DNA from: Streptococcus mitis
Lineage (GTDB): Bacteria > Bacillota > Bacilli > Lactobacillales > Streptococcaceae
Direction: 5' to 3'
Assembly (NCBI RefSeq): GCF_946190375.1
Contig: NZ_CAMIAF010000012.1
Coordinates: forward strand, 1-64,000
Length of the DNA stretch: 64,000 nucleotides
Shown here: positions 32,214 to 42,529 of the stretch, one piece after another
How positions within the stretch are numbered: position 1 is the first letter of the stretch
Layout: each line of letters starts with the position of its first letter
Notes under the pieces: generated by a model
Databases searched by the model: none
What the model was told of the DNA's origin: nothing
What the model saw: the letters and a program-made list of their open reading frames with translations, nothing else
Translations under genes and position numbers: made by a program

Positions 32214-33977
32214 ATGAAACGTAGTATGTATGCTGGTCGTGTTCGTGAGGAACACATCGGACAAGAAATTACCTTGAAAGGATGGGTTAGCCGTCGTCGT
32301 GACCTTGGTGGTTTGATCTTTATCGACCTTCGTGACCGTGAAGGGATCATGCAGTTGGTTATCAACCCTGAAAAAGTATCTGCAGAGGTCATGGCAACAG
32401 CTGAAAGCCTTCGTAGTGAGTTTGTCATCGAGGTGACTGGACAAGTCGTTGCGCGTGAACAAGCCAATGATAAGTTGTCAACAGGTGCAGTTGAGTTAAA
32501 TGTAACAGCTTTGACAGTGCTCAATACAGCTAAAACAACACCATTTGAGATTAAGGATGGCATTGAGGCCAATGACGATACACGTTTGCGTTACCGTTAC
32601 CTTGACCTTCGCCGTCCAGAAATGTTGGAAAATCTTAAACTTCGTGCTAAGGTGACCCACTCTATCCGTAATTATTTGGATGAGTTGGAGTTTATCGATG
32701 TGGAGACACCATTCCTTTCTAAGTCAACACCAGAAGGTGCGCGTGACTATTTGGTGCCATCTCGTGTCAATAAAGGGCATTTTTACGCTCTTCCTCAAAG
32801 TCCACAAATCACGAAACAGCTCTTGATGAATGCTGGTTTTGACCGTTATTACCAAATCGTTAAATGTTTCCGTGATGAGGACTTGCGCGGAGACCGCCAG
32901 CCGGAGTTTACTCAGGTCGACTTGGAAACATCCTTCCTTACTGAGCAAGAAATCCAAGACATCACAGAAGGCTTGATTGCGCGCGTGATGAAGGAAACTA
33001 AAGGCATCGAAGTGACGCTTCCATTCCCTCGTATGAAATACGATGACGCTATGGCTCTTTACGGTTCTGATAAACCTGATACGCGTTTTGACATGTTGCT
33101 TCAGGATTTGACAGCAGTGGTCAAAGGTGTAGACTTCAAAGTCTTTTCAGAAGCACCTGCTGTGAAAGCGATTGTGGTCAAAGGAGCTGCGGACAACTAT
33201 TCACGTAAAGACATCGACAAGATGACTGAAGTAGCCAAGCAGTATGGTGCCAAGGGTCTTGCTTGGGTCAAGGTCGTTGATGGAGAATTAAACGGACCAG
33301 TTGCCAAGTTCTTGACTAGCATTCAAGCAGAATTGACAACAGCACTTGCTCTTGAAGATAAGGACTTGGTTCTCTTTGTGGCGGATACGCTTGAAGTGGC
33401 CAATGCAACTCTTGGTGCCCTTCGTGGACGTATTGCCAAAGAGCTTGGCTTGATTGATAACAATAAATTTAACTTCCTTTGGGTGGTTGACTGGCCAATG
33501 TTTGAATGGTCTGAAGAAGAAGGTCGCTACATGAGCGCCCACCATCCATTCACACTTCCACAGGAAGAGACTGCTCACGAATTAGAAGGTGATTTGGCTA
33601 AGGTTCGTGCCATTGCTTACGATATCGTCTTGAACGGTTATGAGCTTGGTGGTGGTAGCCTTCGTATCAACCAAAAAGACCTTCAAGAACGCATGTTCAA
33701 GGCTCTTGGTTTCTCAGCTGAAGAAGCTAATGATCAGTTTGGTTTCCTTCTTGAAGCCATGGACTATGGTTTCCCACCACACGGTGGCTTGGCTATCGGA
33801 CTTGACCGATTTGTTATGTTGCTTGCAGGAGAAGAAAATATCCGTGAAGTTATTGCCTTTCCTAAGAACAACAAGGCAACTGACCCAATGACACAAGCTC
33901 CATCAACAGTCGCTCTTAAACAACTAGAGGAACTCAGCTTACAAGTAGAAGAAGATGAAACAAGCAAAACGAATTAA
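32214..33977 (+). CDS. aspS: Aspartyl-tRNA synthetase
   Basis: A 587-residue class II synthetase with the bacterial layout: N-terminal OB-fold anticodon-binding domain ([22 protein letters not shown]), motif 2 ([19 protein letters not shown]), a bacterial GAD insertion (about 290-400) and motif 3 ([13 protein letters not shown]). It charges tRNA-Asp; whether it also charges tRNA-Asn is not decided here. AGAGGAGAG precedes the ATG. It overlaps the next gene by 23 bp. Confidence 0.98.
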   Translation: MKRSMYAGRVREEHIGQEITLKGWVSRRRDLGGLIFIDLRDREGIMQLVINPEKVSAEVMATAESLRSEFVIEVTGQVVAREQANDKLSTGAVELNVTALTVLNTAKTTPFEIKDGIEANDDTRLRYRYLDLRRPEMLENLKLRAKVTHSIRNYLDELEFIDVETPFLSKSTPEGARDYLVPSRVNKGHFYALPQSPQITKQLLMNAGFDRYYQIVKCFRDEDLRGDRQPEFTQVDLETSFLTEQEIQDITEGLIARVMKETKGIEVTLPFPRMKYDDAMALYGSDKPDTRFDMLLQDLTAVVKGVDFKVFSEAPAVKAIVVKGAADNYSRKDIDKMTEVAKQYGAKGLAWVKVVDGELNGPVAKFLTSIQAELTTALALEDKDLVLFVADTLEVANATLGALRGRIAKELGLIDNNKFNFLWVVDWPMFEWSEEEGRYMSAHHPFTLPQEETAHELEGDLAKVRAIAYDIVLNGYELGGGSLRINQKDLQERMFKALGFSAEEANDQFGFLLEAMDYGFPPHGGLAIGLDRFVMLLAGEENIREVIAFPKNNKATDPMTQAPSTVALKQLEELSLQVEEDETSKTN

Positions 33978-34896
33978 GCGGTGGCGCTATTATCTGCGCC
34001 GCTTTGCTCATCAGATAAAAATTTTACGTGTCTTACAAAGCATCTCTCGCGAAAAATATGATGAGAAGATTTCGGCCTCTCTGGTCTATGGATTTCTATC
34101 AGCAGTAGCGGTCAATTTCTTTTTCCAACCAGGGCATGTGTATTCGAGTGGTGCGACAGGTCTGGCACAGATTATCTCTGCCTTGAGTAATCACTGGTTT
34201 GGTTTTCATATTCCGATTTCGCTAACCTTCTACGCCATTAACTTCCCTTTGATGGTCTTAGCTTGGTATCAGATTGGTCATAAATTCACTGTCTTTACCT
34301 TTATCACGGTGTCCATGAGTTCCTTCTTTATCCAGTTTGTCCCTGTGGCAACCTTGACGGAGGATCCCATTATCAATGCCCTTTTTGGGGGCGTTGTTAT
34401 GGGCTTGGGGATTGGTTTTGCTCTTCGCAACAATATCTCCAGTGGTGGGACGGATATCGTCAGTTTGACCATTCGCAAGAAAACAGGTAAGAATGTCGGT
34501 AGTATTTCTTTCTTGGTAAATGGGACCATCATGCTGATAGCAGGTTTGACCTTTGGTTGGAAATACGCTCTCTACTCTATGATTACCATCTTTGTCTCTA
34601 GCCGTGTGACAGATGCGGTCTTTACCAAGCAAAAACGCATGCAGGCCATGATTGTGACCAATCATCCAGATAAGGTAATTGAGAAAATCCATAAAAAATT
34701 GCACCGCGGAGCAACCATGATCCACGATGCAGAAGGAACCTATAATCACGAGAGAAAGGCAGTTTTAATTACTGTCATTACACGTGCAGAGTTTAATGAA
34801 TTTAAACAGATTATGACACAAGTGGATCCAGGTGCCTTTGTCTCTGTATCTGAGAATGTTCATATTTTGGGACGATTCGTTGAAACAGAAAATTAG
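33955..34896 (+). CDS. YitT family membrane protein (DUF2179 C-terminus)
   Basis: A 313-residue protein with a basic N-terminus, about five to six membrane helices (for example [47 protein letters not shown]) and a C-terminal cytoplasmic DUF2179 domain ([37 protein letters not shown]). The YitT family is widespread but its transport substrate is unknown. It overlaps aspS by 23 bp and so is translated from the same mRNA. Confidence 0.92.
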   Translation: MKQAKRIKRWRYYLRRFAHQIKILRVLQSISREKYDEKISASLVYGFLSAVAVNFFFQPGHVYSSGATGLAQIISALSNHWFGFHIPISLTFYAINFPLMVLAWYQIGHKFTVFTFITVSMSSFFIQFVPVATLTEDPIINALFGGVVMGLGIGFALRNNISSGGTDIVSLTIRKKTGKNVGSISFLVNGTIMLIAGLTFGWKYALYSMITIFVSSRVTDAVFTKQKRMQAMIVTNHPDKVIEKIHKKLHRGATMIHDAEGTYNHERKAVLITVITRAEFNEFKQIMTQVDPGAFVSVSENVHILGRFVETEN

Positions 34897-34900
34897 TGAT

Positions 34901-34927
34901 AAAAAAACCAGCGCGAGCTGGTTTTTA
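34901..34927. terminator. Bidirectional terminator between aspS-yitT and malAR
   Basis: AAAAACCAGC, loop GCGA, GCTGGTTTTT. The minus-strand side just touches the malR stop codon. Confidence 0.9.
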
Positions 34928-35911
34928 TTTTTCAATAATTTTGTGGGCGATTAACTGACGGTAACAAATTTGTTTATTGCTTTTAGCATCGCTGATAATC
35001 TGGAGAATAGTTTCAAAGGAAACACGACCAAGCTCCAAACTATTGATATCGACATAGGCTGCCAAGTTGAGCTTGGGATTGACTGAGTCGAAGCTGAGGA
35101 CAGGGACATCCAGTTGGTGTTTTGCGATGTAATCACAGACCCCTGCAGCAAGGAGACTATCAATGGTAATAATAGCATCAATATTTGGATCGTGTTTGAA
35201 GAGAAGTCTACTAAAGCGATAACCATTATCTTCAAGAAATTCAGTAGCAAAGTAAGTCAGATTAGTATCGAGAGGAAGTTGGTGTTGTTTTAGAGCTAGC
35301 TCGTAACCTGTCAGACGGTCTTGTGTTACGAAGAGTCGCTTAGTCCCTCCGATAAAGGCAATTCGCTTGCATCCTTTTTTGATGAAATACTCTGTCGCAT
35401 CAAAACCAGCTTGGACATTGTCATTATCGACAAGTGGAATGAAGGGAGATAGAGATTTACCTAAGATAAGGAAAGGAAATTGCTCGTCTGCTACTAACTT
35501 AACCAAAGGGTCCTCTTCTTGGGCATAGAGGAAAATCAAACCATCTACACGCTTACCATAGACCATCTGAGAAATAGCTTTAAGACGCTCTTTGGCATCT
35601 TTACCTGTTGCAATCTGAATAGCGTAGTGGTTTTCAGAAGCAACTTGAGCGATACCACGGAGGACAGATGGGAAGAAAGGATTTTGATAGAAGGCGTCTG
35701 AGTCATCAGGAAGCACTAAGCCGATAACTTGCGTATAACTGCTTACCAAACTGCGAGCATTGAGGTTGGGGTGGTAATTGAGCTCCTTCATCGCCTTGCG
35801 AACGCGTTTTTTAGTTTCGTCGCTAATGGTTGATTTATTTTGAATAACACGGGTTACGGTTGAAGGCGAAACACCAGCAGCCTTGGCCACGTCTTTAATC
35901 GTAACGGGCAT
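34925..35911 (-). CDS. malR: LacI-family repressor of the maltodextrin regulon
   Basis: A 328-residue LacI-type repressor: N-terminal helix-turn-helix TIKDVAKAAGVSPSTVTRVIQNK (about 3-25), then a periplasmic-binding-like sugar-sensing domain. In S. pneumoniae MalR represses malXCD and malQP and is released by maltose-type sugars; the same gene order here supports the name. It is read after malA on the minus strand. Its operators are visible at 40545-40558 and 40929-40942. Confidence 0.93.
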   Translation of the reverse strand: MPVTIKDVAKAAGVSPSTVTRVIQNKSTISDETKKRVRKAMKELNYHPNLNARSLVSSYTQVIGLVLPDDSDAFYQNPFFPSVLRGIAQVASENHYAIQIATGKDAKERLKAISQMVYGKRVDGLIFLYAQEEDPLVKLVADEQFPFLILGKSLSPFIPLVDNDNVQAGFDATEYFIKKGCKRIAFIGGTKRLFVTQDRLTGYELALKQHQLPLDTNLTYFATEFLEDNGYRFSRLLFKHDPNIDAIITIDSLLAAGVCDYIAKHQLDVPVLSFDSVNPKLNLAAYVDINSLELGRVSFETILQIISDAKSNKQICYRQLIAHKIIEK

Positions 35912-35920
35912 AAAAATCTC

Positions 35921-36721
35921 CTATTTATGGTAATCTGGATCACGAAAATGCGTTTTATAAAAGATAGTGACCAGATAAAGGACAAAAAGAATATTTTGTA
36001 TAGTGATGAGGTTTGACATATTTTGGCCAAACAATCCCAAAATAAGCGTAATCAGAGTCGGCAATCCTAAACAGTTCAAGATAAAATGGTAGCACTCTTT
36101 AAAGGTTTTAAATGAAAAGAGGCGTGATTTCTTAGTGATATAAAGGAGAAGACTAGCCCCTAGAGAGACGATAAAGAAATTCAAACCAAAGAGGAAGCTG
36201 GCACCGAGAACTAGGAAGAGACTGATATAGACACGATTTTGTTGGTACCAGTCTTTAGAAATCGCTTGGGTCAAGCTGTCTTTGCTTTTGAAACTCTCAG
36301 TCTCAATCGCCCGGTAAGAGATACGAGTCAGTTCCTTGCTTTCCTTGCTGATGACGAGCTCATTCGTATCGAAATGCAGTTGCAAGTCCTTAGGTAATTC
36401 CTTGCTTTGACTTGGACCGATTAAAAGAGAAGGGGCTTGACTAGCTGTTCCAGTATAAGTTAATTTGCCATCAACAATTGTAGCGTGTTCAGAGAGGTCC
36501 TGAACAACCTCATTTGTCAATGGTTCATAGACATTATCGATAAAGGTTTCTAGCGGATAAGTCTCCTGGGAGCTGTTTTGAATGGCAATTGGTACCATAG
36601 ACAAGCTAATAAGGAAGATACTGGTAAAGAGAAGTTGAAACCAGTTGAGCCCGAAACGTTTGGACAGGGGCTTACGAAATCCCCAAATACTTGAAAAATA
36701 GGAAAATGGATATGGAAGCAT
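35921..36721 (-). CDS. malA: MalA, DUF1189-family membrane protein of the maltodextrin operon
   Basis: A 266-residue membrane protein with one N-terminal helix ([18 protein letters not shown]), an external domain (about 45-160) and about four C-terminal helices. The DUF1189 pattern and position between malD and malR match pneumococcal MalA. Its exact job in maltodextrin use is not clear. It is the first gene of the malAR operon, with its own sigma-A promoter; the ribosome site is weak. Confidence 0.85.
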   Translation of the reverse strand: MLPYPFSYFSSIWGFRKPLSKRFGLNWFQLLFTSIFLISLSMVPIAIQNSSQETYPLETFIDNVYEPLTNEVVQDLSEHATIVDGKLTYTGTASQAPSLLIGPSQSKELPKDLQLHFDTNELVISKESKELTRISYRAIETESFKSKDSLTQAISKDWYQQNRVYISLFLVLGASFLFGLNFFIVSLGASLLLYITKKSRLFSFKTFKECYHFILNCLGLPTLITLILGLFGQNMSNLITIQNILFVLYLVTIFYKTHFRDPDYHK

Positions 36722-36758
36722 AGGTATCTTTCTAAAAGGTGTTTTCTATATGAGTATT

Positions 36759-36787
36759 ATTATATAGAGAAATGCGCTTTATTTCAA
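36759..36787 (-). promoter_or_regulatory. Promoter of malAR
   Basis: On the minus strand TTGAAA (36782-36787), a 17-bp spacer and TATAAT (36759-36764). No MalR palindrome is visible near it, so malAR may not be repressed by MalR in the same way as the other two mal promoters. Confidence 0.7.
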
Positions 36788-36839
36788 GTCTAGGAGAAAA
36801 ATTGCTTGTTGTAAGGATATTACTTACAGTAACAATCGC

Positions 36840-36956
36840 TAATACTCAATGAAAATCAAAGAGCAAACTAGGAAGCTAGCCGTAGGCTACTCAAAGAACA
36901 GCTTTGAGGTTGCAGATAAAAGCTGATGTGGTTTGAAGAGATTTTCGAAGAGTATA
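36840..36956 (-). repeat. BOX element, shortened, reverse orientation
   Basis: The ends match the BOX family (TACTCAATGAAAATC and GATTTTCGAAGAGTATA), but the middle lacks the GACGAAGTCAG and TACGGCAAGGCGACG parts, leaving 117 bp instead of about 155. It separates malXCD from malAR. Confidence 0.85.
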
Positions 36957-36961
36957 AAATG

Positions 36962-37001
36962 AAAAAAGGGTGGCGGGGATAAATTATCCCTTGTCGCCAC
37001 C
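36962..37001 (-). terminator. malXCD terminator
   Basis: On the minus strand GGTGGCG pairs with CGCCACC, with an inner GGGATAA/TTATCCC stem, followed by CTTTTTT. The malD stop codon lies inside the hairpin. Confidence 0.8.
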
Positions 37002-37826
37002 ACTTGTAAGTCCTGAAACAAAGTTCTTTTGTAGGAAGAAGAAGAGAATACAGATTGGAAGGGCGATGAGGATAGCACCTGCTGAGAAGTAGGCGATCTT
37101 CATGTTTTTCACATTGCTAACGAAGGTTTGGAGACCTACGGCAACAGTAAAGTATTCTTTCTCACGAAGCAAGAAACTAGAGAGGATGTAGTCCCCGAAA
37201 GGTCCCATGAAGGCCCAGAGAGCTTGTACGGCAACCATTGGGCGAACAAGTGGAAGAACAATTTGCCAGAAGCGACGGAAGTGTCCTGCACCGTCTAGTT
37301 TTGCAGATTCGTCTAGAGACATTGGCACTGTATCGAAGTAGCCTTTCATGAGCCAAGCATTCATCGGGATACCTCCACCAACGTAGAGGAAGATGAGGAA
37401 CCAGCTGTGGTTAAGGGCGTTCAACATAAGTGCCATAACGAAGAAGGCTGTCAAAGCGGCCATGGTTGGCACCATTTGGATAATCAAGAAGAAGACCAAA
37501 CTTTGTTTACGAGCCAAGAAGTTGTAACGGCTGTAGGCATAACCAGCAAGTACGATGATACTTGTTTGAACAACCATAGTAATCAAGGCTATAATCAAAG
37601 TATTGAGGTACCAAGTACCGTACAAGGTTTCAGTGAAGAGGCCTTTAAAGTTATCAAAATTGAGGTCGATATTAGTATCTAGTTTAAAGGCTGAGACGTT
37701 ACCTGCTTTAAAGGCTGACATGATAGTAATCAAAAGTGGATAGATAATAACGATTGATAGGCCAATTAAGTAGAGGTAAGTAAGGGTTTGAGTCAGTCTA
37801 CGTTTGAGTTTAATTGAGTTATTCAT
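36984..37826 (-). CDS. malD: Maltodextrin ABC transporter permease MalD
   Basis: A 280-residue inner-membrane permease of the MalG type with about six helices and the EAA loop ([20 protein letters not shown]) that contacts the ATPase. It forms the maltodextrin importer with MalC and the binding protein MalX; the ATPase is not in the window and is probably the shared sugar ATPase (MsmK type). Upstream in-frame ATGs sit directly on the GGAGG site, so the ATG at 37826 ([10 protein letters not shown]), 9 nt after it, is preferred. Confidence 0.95.
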   Translation of the reverse strand: MNNSIKLKRRLTQTLTYLYLIGLSIVIIYPLLITIMSAFKAGNVSAFKLDTNIDLNFDNFKGLFTETLYGTWYLNTLIIALITMVVQTSIIVLAGYAYSRYNFLARKQSLVFFLIIQMVPTMAALTAFFVMALMLNALNHSWFLIFLYVGGGIPMNAWLMKGYFDTVPMSLDESAKLDGAGHFRRFWQIVLPLVRPMVAVQALWAFMGPFGDYILSSFLLREKEYFTVAVGLQTFVSNVKNMKIAYFSAGAILIALPICILFFFLQKNFVSGLTSGGDKG

Positions 37827-37827
37827 C

Positions 37828-39120
37828 TTAGACATCCTCCATATCAAATGCGTGTAGTTTCTTGAATGCGATCATAGAGATTGAGATGACAATGATAGAG
37901 ATAATCAAGGTAACAGCTGCCGCCATTGAGTATTGAGGAGATGTACCTGTTGTCAAACGGTAGATCCATGAGATCAAGATATCGGTTGAACCAGCTCCCC
38001 CTCCGACACTACCAGGTCCTCCACCATTGAAGAGGTACATGATAGAGAAGTTGTTAAAGTTGAAGGTGTATTGGCTAATCAAAGTAGGTGCTGCAACAGC
38101 CAAGATCATTGGGAAAGTGATGTTGCGGAATTTTTGCCAAGCATTAGCACCGTCAATATAAGCTGCTTCGTAAAGGTCGTTAGGAATAGATTGTAAGATA
38201 CCTAAAGTCAAAACGTAGATGTATGGGAATCCAAGCCAACCTTGCATCATAATCAAGGCAACCTTTGTCCAAGTAGGGTCTGTTTTCCAAGGAATAAGAG
38301 CACCATCAAGGAAAGGAAGGAATTTAGCAAAGATCGGCAAGACTTGGGTGTTGATAGCACCGACACTATCATTAAACATGTTTGAGAATGTCAAGATAGT
38401 GATGAAGGCTGGGACAGCCCAAGGAAGAAGGAAAATAACACCAAAGATACGTTTTCCTTTGATAAATGGCTGGTTAGCAATGATAGCTGTAAAGATACCA
38501 ATCACGATCTGTAAAGTTGAGGCAGATAAAGCCCAGATGATAGTCCAAGAAAGAACAGAACCAAAGGCAGAACGGAAGGTACTCAAGCTCCAAATGTTTG
38601 TAAAGTTTGTCAAACCAACCCAGTCCAACAATTTGTTTGGTGGCAAGTGTTGGAAGTCGTAGTTGGTAAAAGCGATCATCAAGGTTACGATAACTGGGAA
38701 GATGATTGCAAAGGTCATAGCAATGTAAGATGGAATGATCAAGAGGTAAGGGAAGCCATTTTCATAGATTCCTTTGATCATTTCTTTAAAGGTAAGTGCT
38801 ACTGGAATACCATTGTTAATGTGTTTAGCAGTTGTATGTGCATCTTTAATATTTGAGAAATAAAAGAGTACATAAACGACTACAAAGATTAAATGGAAGG
38901 CACCACGAATCAGCATAAAGAGGGAATTATCACGACCTGGCTTGTCACCAAGAGTGATGAGATTGCTCAATTCAGGGGCTGCAAGTGCTAGGAAATAAAG
39001 GACAAATACGATGGTTACACCAAGGAAGATAAAACCTTTGGCTTTTTGTTTATTGTAAATCTGTCCTAACCCAGGAATGATAGACAGCAGAGCTGCTTTA
39101 CTAGGTTGTTGCTTTTCCAT
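37828..39120 (-). CDS. malC: Maltodextrin ABC transporter permease MalC
   Basis: A 430-residue permease of the MalF type, with an extra N-terminal membrane region ([22 protein letters not shown]) and the EAA loop ([20 protein letters not shown]). The AAAGGAG site lies just before the ATG at 39120 (MEKQQPSK), while the more upstream in-frame ATG (39135) overlaps that site. It follows malX after a 109-bp gap containing a stable hairpin and is followed by malD with 1 bp between. Confidence 0.95.
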   Translation of the reverse strand: MEKQQPSKAALLSIIPGLGQIYNKQKAKGFIFLGVTIVFVLYFLALAAPELSNLITLGDKPGRDNSLFMLIRGAFHLIFVVVYVLFYFSNIKDAHTTAKHINNGIPVALTFKEMIKGIYENGFPYLLIIPSYIAMTFAIIFPVIVTLMIAFTNYDFQHLPPNKLLDWVGLTNFTNIWSLSTFRSAFGSVLSWTIIWALSASTLQIVIGIFTAIIANQPFIKGKRIFGVIFLLPWAVPAFITILTFSNMFNDSVGAINTQVLPIFAKFLPFLDGALIPWKTDPTWTKVALIMMQGWLGFPYIYVLTLGILQSIPNDLYEAAYIDGANAWQKFRNITFPMILAVAAPTLISQYTFNFNNFSIMYLFNGGGPGSVGGGAGSTDILISWIYRLTTGTSPQYSMAAAVTLIISIIVISISMIAFKKLHAFDMEDV

Positions 39121-39187
39121 AATAACTCCTTTCATAGGATACTGGTTTCTAGATAAAACCTAAACTATTTGTGTTTTTGTTGATAAA

Positions 39188-39221
39188 TTCAAAGGGGGAT
39201 TTGATTTCCACCCCCCTTGAA
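39188..39221 (-). terminator. malX-malC intergenic hairpin
   Basis: TTCAAAGGGGG and CCCCCCTTGAA form a GC-rich stem, but on the minus strand no T-run follows. It probably stabilises the malX mRNA 3' end or acts as a partial terminator so that the binding protein is made in excess over the permeases. Confidence 0.6.
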
Positions 39222-39229
39222 CAAATTTC

Positions 39230-40501
39230 TTATTCACCAAATTTTTGTTTGATTGTTTCTTTGATCAATGTTACAGCATCGTTAGCAGCTGTTTTAGCAT
39301 CTTTCTTACCACTTACAGCTTCAAACAACATTGTTTTAGCTGGGTCCCAAACAGCTGACATTTGAGAGATGTTTGGCATTGGTTGAGCGTTCTTGAACTG
39401 TTTGATAACAGCTGTTGTCAACTCATCATTTTTACCTTCAGCGTATGAACGAGCTTCAGTGTTAGCTGGGATTTCATTAGTTTTATCGTAGAAGGCTTTT
39501 TGTTGTTCAGTTGAAACAAGGAAGTCTACAAATTTTTGAGCAGCTTCAAGGTTCTTAGTGCTTGATGGGATGATCCAAGCTTTACCACCACCAAATGCTG
39601 CGTAGTCTTTTCCGTTTGGAAGAGTTGGGATAGTTGCAACACCGTAGTTTACTTTAGCGTCTTTGAAGGCTTGAGCTTTCCAAGGTCCATCGATGATAGC
39701 AGCTGTTTTACCTTCTTGGAATTGAGTTTGGATTAGGTTTCCAGCTCCTTCAGTATCTTGCATACCTTTAGGCCATTTTTCATACCAAGTTTTAGCGTAT
39801 TCTACACCTTTGATAGCGCCGTCGTTTGCAAGACCGATGTCTTTAGCGTCTTTACCGTTTTGTCCGAATACGTAACCGCCGTTACCAGCAAGAAGTCCGT
39901 ATGCAAAGTAGAAGTTTGTCCAGTCAGCTAGGAAAGCAGAAGTTTTTCCATCTTCTCCAGCGAATGCGTATTTGCTATCTTTAGCAAGGTTTTCCAAGTC
40001 AGCAAATGTTTTTGGAGCTTCTTTTACCAAGTCTTTGTTGTAGTACATAACAAGTGACTCGATAACGGCAGGAGCACCGTAAACTTTACCGTCAGCAGCT
40101 GTTACAAGAGATTTAGTTTTATCATCTGTTTTAGCACCGTCGCTCAATTTCACTTCTGAAAGTTGTCCGTCAGTACCAAGGCTACCTACACGGTCGTATG
40201 GAGCCATCATAACGTCAGGAGCTTGACCTGATTGGTTGTCAAGAGAAAGTTTGTCAAGCCCACCCATTTGGTCACCAGATTTGATGTTAACTGTTGTTCC
40301 TGATTGTTCTTTATAAGCTTTAGCTACTGTTTCAGCATAAGCTTTGTATTGGTCCTCAACGTAAAGAGTGATTTCTTTCGCTTCAGATGAACCAGAATCA
40401 GCAGGTTTATCAGCAGTTTTGCTTCCGCAAGCTACCAAAAGCAAGCTAGCAAGTGTAGCAGTTCCAAGCACAGCAGCGCTCTTCATGAATTTAGATGACA
40501 T
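39230..40501 (-). CDS. malX: Maltose/maltodextrin-binding lipoprotein MalX
   Basis: A 423-residue extracellular solute-binding protein. The signal peptide ends in the lipobox LLVAC, with the lipid-bearing Cys at about position 25, followed by a Ser-rich linker and a maltose-binding-protein domain (ITLYVEDQYKAYAETVAKAYKEQ; PDVMMAPYDRVG; AAIIDGPWKAQAFKDA). It captures maltodextrins outside the membrane for MalCD. AGGAGGAAT precedes the ATG. Its promoter carries a MalR operator just downstream of the -10. Confidence 0.97.
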   Translation of the reverse strand: MSSKFMKSAAVLGTATLASLLLVACGSKTADKPADSGSSEAKEITLYVEDQYKAYAETVAKAYKEQSGTTVNIKSGDQMGGLDKLSLDNQSGQAPDVMMAPYDRVGSLGTDGQLSEVKLSDGAKTDDKTKSLVTAADGKVYGAPAVIESLVMYYNKDLVKEAPKTFADLENLAKDSKYAFAGEDGKTSAFLADWTNFYFAYGLLAGNGGYVFGQNGKDAKDIGLANDGAIKGVEYAKTWYEKWPKGMQDTEGAGNLIQTQFQEGKTAAIIDGPWKAQAFKDAKVNYGVATIPTLPNGKDYAAFGGGKAWIIPSSTKNLEAAQKFVDFLVSTEQQKAFYDKTNEIPANTEARSYAEGKNDELTTAVIKQFKNAQPMPNISQMSAVWDPAKTMLFEAVSGKKDAKTAANDAVTLIKETIKQKFGE

Positions 40502-40544
40502 AGTGTATTCCTCCTAAAGAATAACAAATTTTATAATGAGGAAA

Positions 40545-40558
40545 CGCAAACGTTTTCC
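40545..40558 (-). promoter_or_regulatory. MalR operator of malXCD
   Basis: CGCAAACGTTTTCC is a near copy (12 of 14) of the perfect palindrome in front of malQ. It lies downstream of the malX -10 box, where a bound repressor would block elongation. A second LacI-type half-symmetry (AACGGTTGCAAG, about 40589-40600) covers the -35 box. Confidence 0.8.
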
Positions 40559-40569
40559 TTTATGGGACT

Positions 40570-40598
40570 AGTATAGCACAAATAGAAAACGGTTGCAA
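40570..40598 (-). promoter_or_regulatory. Promoter of malXCD
   Basis: On the minus strand TTGCAA (40593-40598), a 17-bp spacer and an extended -10 TGcTATACT (hexamer 40570-40575). Confidence 0.8.
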
Positions 40599-40891
40599 GT
40601 GTTTTTTGTAAAAATTTTAAAAAAATTTCACGAGAATGGTAAGCGTTTTATTTGTTTATAATAGAAGAAAAGTCGGAAAATATATTTTCATGATTTTACT
40701 GAAATTATTTAGGGAAACGATTGCCTAAATTTTGAGCAAAAAATAAATTGCTCTAGACCAAAAGTAAGCTAAGTTGGGCCTTCTATTTGTAGTTGAAGAA
40801 GATTTTGTAAATAGAAAAGGAAAATGTATATGTATACATAAAGAAGGACAACTTTTTTTAAAAAAATAATCAAAAAGTTTTTTAAAAACGC
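40599..40891. other. Divergent mal control region, between the two promoters
   Basis: No gene is visible. Extra LacI/CcpA-like sites occur at about 40638-40650 (GGTAAGCGTTTTA) and 40712-40725 (GGGAAACGATTGCC). They could be catabolite-response sites or weak MalR sites allowing looping between the two promoters. Confidence 0.5.
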
Positions 40892-40920
40892 TTGCAATTG
40901 TCGGGGAAATACGCTATAAT
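40892..40920 (+). promoter_or_regulatory. Promoter of malQP
   Basis: TTGCAA (40892-40897), a 17-bp spacer and TATAAT (40915-40920); a near mirror of the malX promoter. Confidence 0.85.
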
Positions 40921-40928
40921 TATCTTAA

Positions 40929-40942
40929 CGCAAACGTTTGCG
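40929..40942 (+). promoter_or_regulatory. MalR operator of malQP
   Basis: CGCAAACGTTTGCG is a perfect 14-bp palindrome centred just after the predicted transcription start, the classical LacI-family operator form. Confidence 0.88.
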
Positions 40943-40986
40943 CCCAAAAATGAAAATTTAAACTACAAATACACGAGGTGTTGTTT

Positions 40987-42504
40987 ATGAAAAAACGTCA
41001 AAGTGGTGTGTTGATGCACATCTCTTCTCTTCCAGGAGCCTACGGAATCGGATCATTTGGTCAAAGTGCTTACGACTTCGTTGATTTCTTGGTCCGTACA
41101 AAACAACGTTACTGGCAAATCCTTCCGCTAGGAACAACTAGTTACGGGGATTCTCCTTACCAATCTTTCTCAGCCTTCGCGGGAAACACTCACTTTATCG
41201 ATTTGGATATCTTGGTGGAGCAAGGTTTGTTGGAAGCAAGTGACCTTGAAGGAGTTGACTTTGGTAGCGATGCGTCTGAAGTTGACTATGCTAAGATTTA
41301 CTATGCACGTCGTCCTCTTTTAGAAAAAGCGGTGAAACGTTTCTTTGAAGTCGGAGATGTTAAAGATTTTGAGAAATTTGCTCAAGACAACCAATCATGG
41401 CTTGAGCTCTTTGCTGAGTATATGGCTATCAAAGAGCATTTTGACAATCTTGCTTGGACTGAATGGCCAGATGCTGATGCTCGCGTTCGTAAAGCTTCAG
41501 CACTTGAAAGCTATCGTGAGAAATTGGCAGACAAGTTGGTTTACCACCGTGTGACTCAATACTTCTTCTTCCAACAATGGTTGAAATTGAAAGCTTACGC
41601 TAACGACAACCACATCGAAATCGTTGGAGACATGCCAATCTACGTAGCGGAAGATTCAAGCGATATGTGGGCAAATCCACATCTCTTCAAGACAGATGTC
41701 AACGGTAAGGCAACTTGCATCGCAGGATGCCCACCAGATGAGTTTTCTGCAACTGGTCAGCTTTGGGGTAACCCAATCTATGACTGGGAAGCAATGGACA
41801 AAGATGGTTACAAATGGTGGATTGAACGCTTGCGTGAAAGCTTCAAAATCTACGACATCGTTCGTATCGACCACTTCCGTGGTTTCGAATCTTACTGGGA
41901 AATCCCTGCTGGTTCCGATACGGCAGCACCTGGTGAGTGGGTCAAAGGTCCTGGCTACAAGCTTTTTGCAGCCGTTAAGGAAGAACTTGGTGAGCTAAAC
42001 ATCATCGCTGAAGACCTTGGCTTCATGACAGATGAAGTTATTGAGTTGCGTGAACGTACTGGATTCCCAGGAATGAAGATTCTTCAATTTGCCTTCAACC
42101 CAGAAGACGAAAGTATCGATAGCCCACACTTGGCACCTGCTAACTCAGTTATGTACACAGGAACACACGATAACAACACGGTCCTTGGTTGGTACCGTAA
42201 CGAGATCGATGATGCGACTCGTGAGTACATGGCTCGCTACACGAACCGTAAAGAATACGAAACAGTGCCACACGCTATGCTTCGTACAGTCTTTTCATCA
42301 GTTAGCTTCATGGCAATTGCAACTATGCAAGATTTGCTTGAATTGGATGAGACAGCTCGTATGAACTTCCCATCTACCCTTGGTGGAAACTGGTCTTGGC
42401 GTATGACTGAAGATCAATTGACACCAGCTGTCGAGGAAGGTTTGCTTGACTTGACAACAATCTATCGCCGAATCAATGAAAATTTGGTAGAATTAAAGAA
42501 ATAA
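40987..42504 (+). CDS. malQ: 4-alpha-glucanotransferase (amylomaltase)
   Basis: A 505-residue GH77 enzyme that transfers glucan segments between maltodextrins, releasing glucose and making chains long enough for MalP. The start [14 protein letters not shown], the nucleophile motif [10 protein letters not shown], the acid/base IIAEDLG and [11 protein letters not shown] are all present. The frame is open from 40978, but GAGG (40974-40977) sits 9 nt before the ATG at 40987. It is 25 bp from malP in the same operon. Confidence 0.97.
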   Translation: MKKRQSGVLMHISSLPGAYGIGSFGQSAYDFVDFLVRTKQRYWQILPLGTTSYGDSPYQSFSAFAGNTHFIDLDILVEQGLLEASDLEGVDFGSDASEVDYAKIYYARRPLLEKAVKRFFEVGDVKDFEKFAQDNQSWLELFAEYMAIKEHFDNLAWTEWPDADARVRKASALESYREKLADKLVYHRVTQYFFFQQWLKLKAYANDNHIEIVGDMPIYVAEDSSDMWANPHLFKTDVNGKATCIAGCPPDEFSATGQLWGNPIYDWEAMDKDGYKWWIERLRESFKIYDIVRIDHFRGFESYWEIPAGSDTAAPGEWVKGPGYKLFAAVKEELGELNIIAEDLGFMTDEVIELRERTGFPGMKILQFAFNPEDESIDSPHLAPANSVMYTGTHDNNTVLGWYRNEIDDATREYMARYTNRKEYETVPHAMLRTVFSSVSFMAIATMQDLLELDETARMNFPSTLGGNWSWRMTEDQLTPAVEEGLLDLTTIYRRINENLVELKK

Positions 42505-42529
42505 TACAATATCAGGAGACACCTTAAAC

